This document shows positions 52,919 to 62,009 of a stretch of 64,000 nt of DNA, one piece after another; within the stretch, counting starts at the first letter, position 1; every line of letters starts with the position of its first letter. Origin of the DNA: Chryseobacterium luteum (GTDB lineage Bacteria > Bacteroidota > Bacteroidia > Flavobacteriales > Weeksellaceae); assembly GCF_000737785.1 (NCBI RefSeq), contig NZ_JPRO01000007.1:186001-250000 (forward strand), given 5' to 3'. Under the pieces are notes generated by a model. The model searched no databases. It was not told where the DNA came from and was given only the letters and a program-made list of their open reading frames with translations. A program made the position numbers and the translations under genes.

Positions 52919-54862
52919 TTATAGTTTTATGGTTATTTTATCAATAATTCTTACATTTTTATCCGGATCAGGTTTAAAATTATCTCTTAGAAATTTCTTC
53001 GGATCTTTTGTCAGCATTTCTTTTTGTACGGCTGCTGCATCTTTCTTTTTCAGTAAATTCATCCATTTGTATGCTTTTTTTATGGCAATAACATAGATAA
53101 CAATTTCCGTATCTGTTATTTTAAATTTTAAAAAGTTTTTGTTTCCCTTATTTATTTTTGCCGAAGAAACTTCCGTCACATAAAGCTTAAAAACAAAATA
53201 GCCGAAAAATAGATACAGCCCGAAAAGTGCGGATTGAGAAATGGCCGAAATAATCCACTGGAAAATAAAATATCTGGCATCAAAGATTTCAAGAAATTCT
53301 TTTATTCCATTAATATTTAAAAAATTCAGATTATCATCACTCAGAAAAGTATATTTAACGGGAAACAGATAAAATATAAACAGTTGAATACAAAGAGAAA
53401 ACATAAATAACAATCCGCGCAGAATGACGTTCGTCCATTTTTCTCTCCTGGAACACTCTGTGCTCGTTACTTTAGTGATAATTAAATAAAACAACGCCGG
53501 AATTAAAAGCAGAACCAGCTTCTTAAAGATTGAATCCGTTGAATGAAAAACATAAGTCGTTATAAAAGAAAATAACAAGAGTAAAGTGGTAAATTCATAA
53601 TTAATAATAAAGAAAATAAGATTCCAGAATATCTTTTTACATGATTTTTCTTTTGACGGATATACTTCGCCCAATGTGTAATGCAAACCTGTTGTTTTAG
53701 AATTCTGTAATACCGGAATGGTTATTTTTTCTTTCAAAAAATCAGTAACATGTCCAAAAGCTCCGCCTCCACCGGAAGTTATAAAATGTTTTACTTCATT
53801 ATCGAATTTTTCACCGTCTTATTCAAGTTTGTAGTCTGCATAATGATGAATATCTCCGGTTAAAACCACTTCAAAAACTATTTCGGATTTTATATTGCTG
53901 CCCTCAAGATTTTTCACAGCAACAGTCAGCGTTCTGATGATATATTCGAGACTGTCCATTCTCTGTTTTCTTTTATACCGGTCATTGATGTCGTAATTGT
54001 ACCAATACGGTTCTGCAATTAAAAGGAGCACATGATTTTTCGGATTTTTCCCTGATATTTTCTTCACATAATCCGTAAAAAAAGTCATCTGCGGAATGTC
54101 AATATCTCCCAGCAATTGATTGTCAATACCAAAAAGATGCACATGATTTCTAAGTTCATAGGCAAAATAGCTCCTGTTCTGTACCGTCCTGTAATTTCCG
54201 ATTTTCCCTTGCTGGCACATCAATCTGAAAAAAGCACTCAAACCATCGTACCAGTCATGATTTCCCGGTGTTGCAACAAGAACAGGACCTGATTTCCCGG
54301 TATCGGGAGCGACAAATCTCAGCGGTCCTTTGAAGCGATCTCTGTAATTGGCTTCAGAACCTACAGGATATACCAAATCACCGCCTACAACCAAAGCAGA
54401 GCCTTTTTTAAGAGTAATCTCTGTTTCCTCATGGCTGTTTTGATGTTCCGGATTTTTAAAGGAATACGTGTAACTGTCTCTCGTTACATGATAAAAAACA
54501 GTCGTTGTAGAATCGAATCCATCACCTGTATCTGCAATGAAATCAAACCAGAATTCATCTCCCGAAGTATTAAAATCGTTACTGGTCAGTTCATCACATT
54601 TATCTTTTCCCATCGCAGTCTGAACTTCCCTTTTATCAATAATAGAAAGAATATCCGCCGAAAGCGAAACCATCCTGAAACTATTGATAAGCCCCGTAAA
54701 ATCAAACCATTTCACAGGCTTTTTTGGTGTAAAATAATAAGGATATCTCCCGTTGACATGTCTGGATATCTTTAACCTTTTGGGTGAATGAAGATCATCT
54801 TTAAAATAAAATCCTATAAAAAGAAGAGCAACAAATAATATAAAATAAAAAATAGCTTCCAT
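52919..54862 (-). pseudogene. Membrane metallophosphoesterase with an in-frame stop
   Basis: The two frames 53819-54862 and 52919-53737 are in the same phase and separated only by TAA at 53819-53821. The in-between codons read DGEKFDNEVKHFITSGGGGAFGH, which is typical of phosphoesterases, so it was one gene of 647 codons. The first part has an N-terminal membrane helix, GGDLVYP, TPGNHDWYDG and LTGDIHHY, the metallophosphatase metal ligands. The second part has several membrane helices. A change from a sense codon such as AAA to TAA is the simplest cause. The second part has possible internal starts, so partial products are possible. Confidence 0.75.
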
Positions 54863-55164
54863 AAAGATAATGTTTAAGGATTGAGGTGTAACAAATGAAA
54901 CTTCAGATCATTATCGTCTGATTGAATAATGATAAATAATAATAGATTCTTTTAGAAAATTTAATAAGATCTCTAAAATAGCTGAAAAGTAAAGAGGAAT
55001 TAAGTTGCCATCTTTTTTAATTTGGTATTCATGGTTATATTTTTTAGTTTGTATCAAATTTAATCATTTTAATGTTCGTTTTTAATAACACTTTTGTGTT
55101 ATATTGATACCTTTGTTAGTTATGCCACCATCTATATCAAGTAAAAATCACATTAAACAAACCA
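54863..55164. promoter_or_regulatory. Divergent intergenic region
   Basis: 302 AT-rich bases between the metallophosphoesterase and GH92 genes. The GH92 promoter and that of the phosphoesterase must lie here; no box stands out. No small gene was seen. Confidence 0.4.
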
Positions 55165-57969
55165 ATGAACTCTAAAAAATTCATCTTCCTTTTTTTCCTT
55201 ACTTCCCTCTGTCTACAAGCCCAGAATTATTCACAATACATCAATCCTTTTATAGGAACAGGCGGTCACGGACATACATTTCCGGGAGCAATTGTTCCTT
55301 TCGGAATGGTACAGCTTTCACCTGACACCAGAATAGACGGAAGCTGGGACGGATGCAGCGGCTATCATTATTCGGATTCTGTGATCTATGGGTTTTCTCA
55401 TACTCACTTAAACGGAACGGGAGTTTCAGATTACGGTGACATTATGCTGATGCCTACAATGGGAAATCCAAGTTTAAACAGCAAAGATTATTCATCTAAA
55501 TTTTCTCACAAAAACGAAAAAGCTACGGCAGGATTTTATTCTGTTAAATTAGATAAAAACAATATTGATGTTCGATTAACAACGACAAAAAGAGTCGGTT
55601 ATCACGAATATACTTTCAATAATGCGGGAAATGCAAATATTATTTTAGACTTAAATCACAGAGATAAACTGCTTGAAGGTGAGGTTAAAATAATTGACAG
55701 TAAAACGATTGAAGTTTTCAGAAGAAGTGAAGCCTGGGCAACCAATCAATACATTTATGCAAGAATTGAGTTTTCAAAACCGATGAAAATCTCAAAAAAA
55801 GAAGTTAACGGAAAGCAGGAAGATCGGCTTTTTACAGGAACAAGGCTGGCTCTGGCATTTTCAGCAGATATCAAGAAAGGAGAAAAACTCAGTGTAAAGG
55901 TGGCGATTTCTCCGACAGGTTATGAAGGCACGGAAAAAAATATGCTGGCAGAAGGAAAATCCAATGATTTTGAAACTGTAAGAAAACAGGCCGAAACCGA
56001 TTGGAACAGGGAATTGTCTAAAATTGAGGTGAAGTCTGACGATAAGGATAAACTTTCTGTCTTTTATACAGCTTTATACCACGTTTTCACCCAACCGAAT
56101 ATCAATATGGACGTGGATGGAAAATACAGAGGCCGGGATAATAAGCTTTACACAACAACGGGATTTGATTATTATTCCGTATTCTCGCTGTGGGACACTT
56201 TCAGAGCGGCCCATCCGCTGATGACCCTTATTGACAGAAAAAGAACGGCAGATTTCATCAATACTTTTATAAAACAGTATGAACAGGGTGGAAAACTTCC
56301 GGTTTGGGAACTGGCCTCCAATGAAACGGAATGTATGATAGGCTACCATTCTGTTTCTGTAATTGCAGATGCTATGGCTAAAGGTATTCATGGTTTTGAT
56401 TATGAAAAAGCATTTGAAGCGTCTAAAAACTCTGCGATGCAGGATATTTTCGGTTTAAATGCCTATAAACATAATAACTACATCAGTATTGACGATGAGC
56501 ATGAAAGTGTCTCGAAAACGGTAGAATATGCTTACGACGACTGGTGTATCGCCCAGATGGCTAAAATTTTAGGTAAAAAAGAAGATTATCAGTATTTCAT
56601 GAAGCGTTCCCAGAACTGGAAAAACCTTTACAACCCAGGCAACGGCTTTATGCAGCCAAGAAAGAACGGAAACTGGTACGAACCTTTTGATCCGGCAGAA
56701 GTCAACAATAATTATACGGAGGGAAATTCATGGCACTATTCCTATTCGGTACAGCATGATATTCCGGGGCTGATCGCAGCTCATGGCGGAAAGGAAAAAT
56801 TTGAGCAGTTCATTGATGCTATTTTCGCAGCACCGGATACAACGACAGGCAGAGAACAGGCAGATATCACAGGCCTGATGGGACAGTATGCCCAGGGAAA
56901 TGAACCGAGCCATCACATTGCCTATCTTTATAACTATGTCGGAAAACCCGAAAAAACGGATGCAAAAATCAGATATATTCTCGATAATTTCTATAAAAAC
57001 AGCCCGGACGGTCTTATCGGAAACGAAGACTGCGGCCAGATGAGCGCATGGTATGTTCTGAGCTCTATGGGAATTTATTCCGTAACTCCCGGACTTCCGG
57101 AATGGCAGACCACAACACCTTATTTTGATGAGGTTAAAATTCACCTGGAAGACGGCAGTACAAAAGTGATCACGAAGAACACCGGCAGATCTGAACTTCA
57201 GAAACTGGGTTTTGAAAACATAAAGCCTGCAAAAGACTTCAGATATACACCGCTGACCCCGGCCCCGGTGATTGCCTCCGGCAGGATCTTCGATTTTTCT
57301 GCAAAAGTGCAGATCACCCCGCTGAATCCGGCTGATAAAGTATATTATATGACCATGAATTCAGACGATGCCAATGTGAGAAAGACTTTCACGGCATATA
57401 AAGGACCTTTCACCATTAGCAAAACCACTCAGGTCCTCGCCTATTCGGAAAGAAACGGTGAAAAAAGCTCTGTTACAGCAGCCAATTTCAACAGAAGACC
57501 CAATTATTGGGATATTACCATCCATTCAAAAGTTAATCCGCAGTATACTGCCAACGGAAAACTGGCACTGATCGACGGCATCAACGGTGATATAAACTGG
57601 AGAAAAGGTGAGTGGCACGGCTACCAGGGACAGGATTTTGAAGCCGTGATTGATTTAAAATCCCCTCAGCAGATCACCCAATTATCATCTACCTATCTTC
57701 AGGACAGCAGGGCCTGGATCCTAATGCCTAAAAAAGTGGAATATTATGCTTCTATGAACGGAAAAGACTTTATCCTTCTGAAAAGCATCGACAACACGAT
57801 TGATGCTAAAGATGAAAAAGTACAGATCAGGGATTTCGGAACAGAGATCCTTCCGACTGAAGCACGCTACATCAAGGTAAAAGCCTATTACTTCGGAAAA
57901 CTTCCGGAATGGCACCAGGGAGCCGGCGGTGAGGCTTATATTTTTGTGGATGAGATTTCTGTGAAATAA
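55165..57969 (+). CDS. GH92 alpha-1,2-mannosidase with C-terminal carbohydrate-binding domains
   Basis: A 934-residue protein. It has a signal peptide (FIFLFFLTSLCLQAQ). The GH92 N-terminal part reads NPFIGTGGHGHTFPGA and FGMVQLSPDT; the catalytic part includes LPVWELASNETECMIGYHS and CGQMSAWYVLSSMGIYSVTPG, the family's signature. After about residue 680 come a chitobiase C-like and an F5/8-type region (GINGDINWRKGEWHGYQG). It trims alpha-mannose from N-glycans or mannan in the periplasm or outside. Single gene with its own terminator. Confidence 0.93.
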   Translation: MNSKKFIFLFFLTSLCLQAQNYSQYINPFIGTGGHGHTFPGAIVPFGMVQLSPDTRIDGSWDGCSGYHYSDSVIYGFSHTHLNGTGVSDYGDIMLMPTMGNPSLNSKDYSSKFSHKNEKATAGFYSVKLDKNNIDVRLTTTKRVGYHEYTFNNAGNANIILDLNHRDKLLEGEVKIIDSKTIEVFRRSEAWATNQYIYARIEFSKPMKISKKEVNGKQEDRLFTGTRLALAFSADIKKGEKLSVKVAISPTGYEGTEKNMLAEGKSNDFETVRKQAETDWNRELSKIEVKSDDKDKLSVFYTALYHVFTQPNINMDVDGKYRGRDNKLYTTTGFDYYSVFSLWDTFRAAHPLMTLIDRKRTADFINTFIKQYEQGGKLPVWELASNETECMIGYHSVSVIADAMAKGIHGFDYEKAFEASKNSAMQDIFGLNAYKHNNYISIDDEHESVSKTVEYAYDDWCIAQMAKILGKKEDYQYFMKRSQNWKNLYNPGNGFMQPRKNGNWYEPFDPAEVNNNYTEGNSWHYSYSVQHDIPGLIAAHGGKEKFEQFIDAIFAAPDTTTGREQADITGLMGQYAQGNEPSHHIAYLYNYVGKPEKTDAKIRYILDNFYKNSPDGLIGNEDCGQMSAWYVLSSMGIYSVTPGLPEWQTTTPYFDEVKIHLEDGSTKVITKNTGRSELQKLGFENIKPAKDFRYTPLTPAPVIASGRIFDFSAKVQITPLNPADKVYYMTMNSDDANVRKTFTAYKGPFTISKTTQVLAYSERNGEKSSVTAANFNRRPNYWDITIHSKVNPQYTANGKLALIDGINGDINWRKGEWHGYQGQDFEAVIDLKSPQQITQLSSTYLQDSRAWILMPKKVEYYASMNGKDFILLKSIDNTIDAKDEKVQIRDFGTEILPTEARYIKVKAYYFGKLPEWHQGAGGEAYIFVDEISVK

Positions 57970-58043
57970 TAATAACAAGGAAACTGGAAGACAGAAGAAG
58001 ATGACTGAATTTCAATTTTATTAAGTCATTTCTAAACAAAAAA

Positions 58044-58069
58044 AATGCACTTCGTATTTGAAGTGCATT
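58044..58069. terminator. Bidirectional terminator between convergent genes
   Basis: AATGCACTTC (58044-58053) pairs with GAAGTGCATT (58060-58069), loop GTATTT, with A-run before and AT-rich T-run after. Confidence 0.85.
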
Positions 58070-58083
58070 ATTTTTATCGGAGT

Positions 58084-58683
58084 CTATAAGTCTTTCTTTA
58101 GATTATACAGATCCTGAACACCGGGTGAAACTTTCAAGTCGGGCCTGAAAAGAATAATTCCTTTTATAAAATGCTTTTTTAATGAATTTCCATTAGTAAT
58201 TACAACATCTCCCTCCAGGAATAATGCTTTCATTACGGCTTTACCTGACTCTTCATCAAATAAATAAAAACACGAATCTATATCGGTATCGACCTGGCCA
58301 GGATTGATAAAAACGTCATACTTCCCATTTTCAGGATTCGGCATCAATTTACTGTACAGGATTGATTTTACTAAACCCTGATTACCATAGTAATGAATGC
58401 CGTCTTTGTCAACCGCTGACCGGATTATTTTCACTGCTGATTTTTCCCGTATCTGTACAATCAGAAACCATATAAATCCCCCAGTCATTAATAGAGCAAG
58501 CAGAACAATTAAAATTTTTATTTCAATACTAATTTTTTCTGAAGCTAAAGTAAATCCTGCCATCAAAATTACCATCAGGGGTGTCAATACAGCAAATATG
58601 GAAACGAAAACTTTAATAACCAAAGTCCAGCCTTTAGAAATTTTTGAGTGGATGGCTGGAAACTGGTTTTCGTCTGATCCCAT
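58084..58683 (-). CDS. Two-helix membrane protein, unknown
   Basis: A 199-residue protein with membrane helices at about 19-45 and 56-76, then a soluble part with a strand-rich pattern (KDGIHYYGNQGLVKSILY). No family recognised. It begins 12 bases after the PhyH gene ends, on the same strand, so it probably ends a three-gene operon with the symporter and PhyH. Confidence 0.6.
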   Translation of the reverse strand: MGSDENQFPAIHSKISKGWTLVIKVFVSIFAVLTPLMVILMAGFTLASEKISIEIKILIVLLALLMTGGFIWFLIVQIREKSAVKIIRSAVDKDGIHYYGNQGLVKSILYSKLMPNPENGKYDVFINPGQVDTDIDSCFYLFDEESGKAVMKALFLEGDVVITNGNSLKKHFIKGIILFRPDLKVSPGVQDLYNLKKDL

Positions 58684-58695
58684 TTTAACGTGGCT

Positions 58696-59418
58696 TTAAT
58701 TCAATTTTTCAGACCATTTTAGATCCTGTGGCAGTTCCATATCAGAAAATTCGATGTGAATTACTCTTCTTTTTTTGTCGTTTGTTGTTCTGTTTGAACC
58801 GTGAAGCATAAGCGGCTTCATGATCATGATACCCCCTTTCCGTACATCGCAGATTTTTTCCGTTTCAGTACCCCAGTCTATAGTTTCCGTTCTGTAGATT
58901 CCTTTGGTGTGAGATCCCGGAATCACTTTCAGTGCTCCGTTATATTCATCCGTATCATCCAGATGGATCCTTATGGTACAGATATTTTCCAGCACAGGCA
59001 GAGGCGGTTGTACAGCAAACTGATTTTTCTTAGTGGTCCAAGGCCCGAAACCTTGCATTTCCAGCTTTTTATCCACCGAAATCGTCAGATCCTGATGATA
59101 GGCAACATACCAGTTTGAAGTTTCCGGTTTGTCAAAATAAATGCTTTTTACTGCAAAATATTTTTCCCCGAACAGTTGCCTTATAATGGTTTTAACGGTA
59201 TCGTTAAATATCAGCTCTTTAATTTCCGGGATTTCTTTCAGGAGCTGTCTTACGGCAAAAAGATCATCAGATTTTCTGAAATTATCTCTCGATGTGTCTG
59301 CATTTTGAATGCATTTTATCATCTTTTCAATCTCATCATCAGAAAAGACCGAATTGATTACGGTAAGGCCTTTTTCAAGAAAATATTGTTTATGATTCTG
59401 TATATATTGTTTTGTCAT
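58696..59418 (-). CDS. Phytanoyl-CoA dioxygenase (PhyH) family protein
   Basis: A 240-residue Fe(II)/2-oxoglutarate dioxygenase. The facial triad is visible: YHQD gives His and Asp, and PLMLHGSNRT gives the distal His. The Arg in RRVIHIEF binds 2-oxoglutarate. It hydroxylates an unknown substrate. Between the symporter (6 bases upstream) and a membrane protein gene, in one operon. Confidence 0.88.
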   Translation of the reverse strand: MTKQYIQNHKQYFLEKGLTVINSVFSDDEIEKMIKCIQNADTSRDNFRKSDDLFAVRQLLKEIPEIKELIFNDTVKTIIRQLFGEKYFAVKSIYFDKPETSNWYVAYHQDLTISVDKKLEMQGFGPWTTKKNQFAVQPPLPVLENICTIRIHLDDTDEYNGALKVIPGSHTKGIYRTETIDWGTETEKICDVRKGGIMIMKPLMLHGSNRTTNDKKRRVIHIEFSDMELPQDLKWSEKLN

Positions 59419-59424
59419 GTGCGA

Positions 59425-60675
59425 TTAAACTTCCTGAGGTGTATTTTCCAGCTGCCCTTCCCATTTGGAAACGGCAGAAGTTGCCAGTGCATTTCCTAAT
59501 ACATTCGTCATACTTCTTCCCATATCACAGAAGTGGTCGATCGGCAGGATCAAAGCGATACCTTCCGGCGGAATGCCAAACATGGAACAGGTTGCTACGA
59601 TGATCACCAGTGAGGCTCTCGGAACGCCCGCAATACCTTTTGAAGTAAGCATTAATACCAAAAGCATTGTGATCTGCTGTCCCAATGACATTTCGATGCC
59701 ATAGATCTGTGCTATAAAAATGGAAGCAAACGTCATATACATCATACTTCCGTCCAGGTTAAATGAATATCCTAAAGGCAGGATAAAAGATACAACTCTG
59801 TTGTTGCATCCGAATTTTTCAAGCTCTTCCACCAGCTTCGGGAATACTGCTTCTGAACTTGTTGTAGAAAAAGCAATCAGTAACGGGGCTTTGATTCTTT
59901 TAAGCAGTTCAAAAAGCCGGTTTCCTAAAATCATATACCCTACCAGCAGCAGAATAAGCCAAAGCACACCCAGTGCAAAGAAAAAATCTCTCAGGTAAAT
60001 TGCATAGACTTTGAATATTTCAAACCCGTTCATGGCCACTACTGCGGCAATAGCTCCCAAAACACCAAGCGGCGCAAACCACATAATATAGCCAACCATT
60101 TTAAGGATAGCATGGGCAATAATATCAAAAAGCTTAACTACCGGTCTGGAATATTCTTCCCCTAAATTAGCAAGGGCAACCCCAAACATAATGGAAAAAA
60201 CGACAATCTGAAGCACCTCATTGGTGGCAAAAGCTTCAAATAAACTTTTAGGGACCACATGTTTTACAAAGTCTTCCAGGGAAAACCCTTTACTGCTCTT
60301 TAAAAGATCTTCTGCAGCAGCTGCATCCTGGATAGGCAGTTTGGTTACATGTCCCGGCTCAAGCCAGTTGACCAGCATCAGCCCTATAAACAGAGAAACC
60401 AGTGAAGCGCTGATAAACCACAGCATTGCTTTCGTTCCTACCCTTCCGATCATTTTGATATCGCTCATTTTGGCAATTCCAACTACGAGCGTAGTAAAGA
60501 CCAGCGGTGCAATGATCATCTGTACAAGCCTGATAAAAACCGTTCCCAGCAGTTTGATGTTCTTGGAAAAAGGTTCTGCACTTTCAGGATACTGTACATG
60601 TACCAGACCTCCGATTCCTACTCCCAGGATAAGCGCAATGATAATGGCAATAAAAAGTTTATTCTGTCCTTTCAT
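59425..60675 (-). CDS. Dicarboxylate/amino acid:cation symporter (DAACS family)
   Basis: I choose ATG 60675 (MKGQNKLFIAI); a TTG seven codons upstream is weaker. The protein has 416 residues and eight membrane helices with two hairpins. AFSTTSSEAVFPKL is the hairpin-1 substrate loop, and PLGYSFNLDGSMMYMTFASIFIAQ with the Asn-Leu-Asp motif binds sodium or substrate. It imports glutamate, aspartate or dicarboxylates. First gene of the operon with PhyH. Confidence 0.92.
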   Translation of the reverse strand: MKGQNKLFIAIIIALILGVGIGGLVHVQYPESAEPFSKNIKLLGTVFIRLVQMIIAPLVFTTLVVGIAKMSDIKMIGRVGTKAMLWFISASLVSLFIGLMLVNWLEPGHVTKLPIQDAAAAEDLLKSSKGFSLEDFVKHVVPKSLFEAFATNEVLQIVVFSIMFGVALANLGEEYSRPVVKLFDIIAHAILKMVGYIMWFAPLGVLGAIAAVVAMNGFEIFKVYAIYLRDFFFALGVLWLILLLVGYMILGNRLFELLKRIKAPLLIAFSTTSSEAVFPKLVEELEKFGCNNRVVSFILPLGYSFNLDGSMMYMTFASIFIAQIYGIEMSLGQQITMLLVLMLTSKGIAGVPRASLVIIVATCSMFGIPPEGIALILPIDHFCDMGRSMTNVLGNALATSAVSKWEGQLENTPQEV

Positions 60676-60896
60676 ATATATATTCAATTCCCACAAATAT
60701 AACAGTTTTTCAATTGGTACAAGATTTTGTCTGAATCCGGCTAAATTGAGGTCAGGATTTTAATACTTCAAAATTAAACCGCTGATTTATAAAATATTGT
60801 AAAAATTTTAAGAAACATTTATGGAGCATTTGTTATTTTGGTACAGATTTTATTATTACATTTGATTGTATTAACAACATTAATAAATATACAACT

Positions 60897-61382
60897 ATGA
60901 AAAAAACTATCGCAATGGCTGCATTAGCTGTAGCAGTATCTTTCGGATCAGTTTCTTGTAAAAAGAAAATTTCTGATGCCGATCTTCAGACTCAGGCTAC
61001 AACTGTGGTAACTTCTAATCCCAATGCTTCTGTAGAAGTAAAAGAAGGAGTGGCTCATTTAAGCGGAACTTTCGCCGATCAGCAGTCTAAGGATGCCATG
61101 ATTGCAAATTTAAAAGCTATTAACGGAGTAAAAGATGTAATGGACATGTCTACTGTAGCTCCGGCTGCACCTGCACAGGTAGAAACTGCATCTGCTGTAG
61201 ATCCTGCAGTTCAGAAAAAAGTTCAGGATGCTGTTAAAGATTTCCCTTCTGTAAAAGTAGAGGTTCTAAACGGACAGCTTACACTTACAGGAAATGTTTC
61301 AAGCCTTCAGGCAAAAAAGATTAAAGAATCTGTAGATGCTTTGAAAATCGGAAAGTATAACAATAACCTAGTGGTAAAATAA
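60897..61382 (+). CDS. BON-domain lipoprotein
   Basis: A 161-residue protein with a lipoprotein signal ending in the lipobox VSC (Cys21), then KKK. Two BON domains lie at about 28-82 (NPNASVEVKEGVAHLSG) and 102-160. The mature protein should be lipid-anchored in the periplasm. BON domains bind phospholipids or other envelope components. It is followed, 7 bases after the stop, by a second BON gene. Confidence 0.85.
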   Translation: MKKTIAMAALAVAVSFGSVSCKKKISDADLQTQATTVVTSNPNASVEVKEGVAHLSGTFADQQSKDAMIANLKAINGVKDVMDMSTVAPAAPAQVETASAVDPAVQKKVQDAVKDFPSVKVEVLNGQLTLTGNVSSLQAKKIKESVDALKIGKYNNNLVVK

Positions 61383-61389
61383 TTTTAAG

Positions 61390-61809
61390 ATGAGTACATT
61401 ACAAGATAAATATTCAAGCGTAGTTTCAGCAGCACAGTCTGCAGGAATCTCCAATCTTCAGGTTCAGGAGCAGGATGGTATTCTTTATGTTTCAGGAAGC
61501 GCTTCCAACACAGCTGCAAAAGACGCAGTATGGAATGCTTTGGGAACTATTGATTCTACCTATTCGGCTTCAGACATCAATATTGATGTACAGGTTTCAG
61601 GATTGGCTTCAGGTGCAGCTTTAACTGTTGCTACAGAAGATTCTAACCTGAATATCAGACAGGAGCCTTCTACAGAGGCTGCTGTAGTAGGAAAAGTAGC
61701 TAAAGGTTCATCGGTAACTCTGATCGAGCAGACTTCTGATGACTGGTGGAAAGTTAAAACTGACGACGGTCAGGAAGGCTATGCTTATTCAAGATATTTA
61801 AAAGCTTAA
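61390..61809 (+). CDS. BON-like plus SH3b domain protein
   Basis: A 139-residue protein with no signal peptide. Residues about 1-70 resemble a BON domain (NLQVQEQDGILYVSGSAS). Residues 74-139 form a bacterial SH3 domain: DSNLNIRQEPSTEAAVVG, then DDWWKVKTDDGQEGYAYSRYL. It may bind peptidoglycan or envelope proteins. Co-transcribed with the lipoprotein gene, 7 bases upstream, and ended by a good terminator. Confidence 0.82.
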   Translation: MSTLQDKYSSVVSAAQSAGISNLQVQEQDGILYVSGSASNTAAKDAVWNALGTIDSTYSASDINIDVQVSGLASGAALTVATEDSNLNIRQEPSTEAAVVGKVAKGSSVTLIEQTSDDWWKVKTDDGQEGYAYSRYLKA

Positions 61810-61846
61810 TTTTTCGGAATATCAAATTTTTGAAAAATCAATATGG

Positions 61847-61872
61847 CATCCCCAATCGGGGATGTTTTTTTT
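61847..61872 (+). terminator. Terminator of the BON genes
   Basis: CATCCCC (61847-61853) pairs with GGGGATG (61858-61864), loop AATC, followed by eight T (61865-61872). Confidence 0.92.
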
Positions 61873-62009
61873 ATACTTTATCTCAGATCCAAAATATTTG
61901 TCCTCAAATAGCTTGCTGTTCTCCTATTCTCTTCCATTTCCGTCTGAAAGATTGAGACTATAGGTGTATTGAAGTTATTTTATTTCTAAATTAGCCGTAA
62001 ATTTTATTT

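Noticed and set aside
2636..54862. Programmed readthrough or stop reassignment of TAA, given two in-frame TAA codons
   Set aside because: TAA ends dnaK, hsdM and other intact genes in the window, and the two sites share no context. Independent mutations or errors are simpler.
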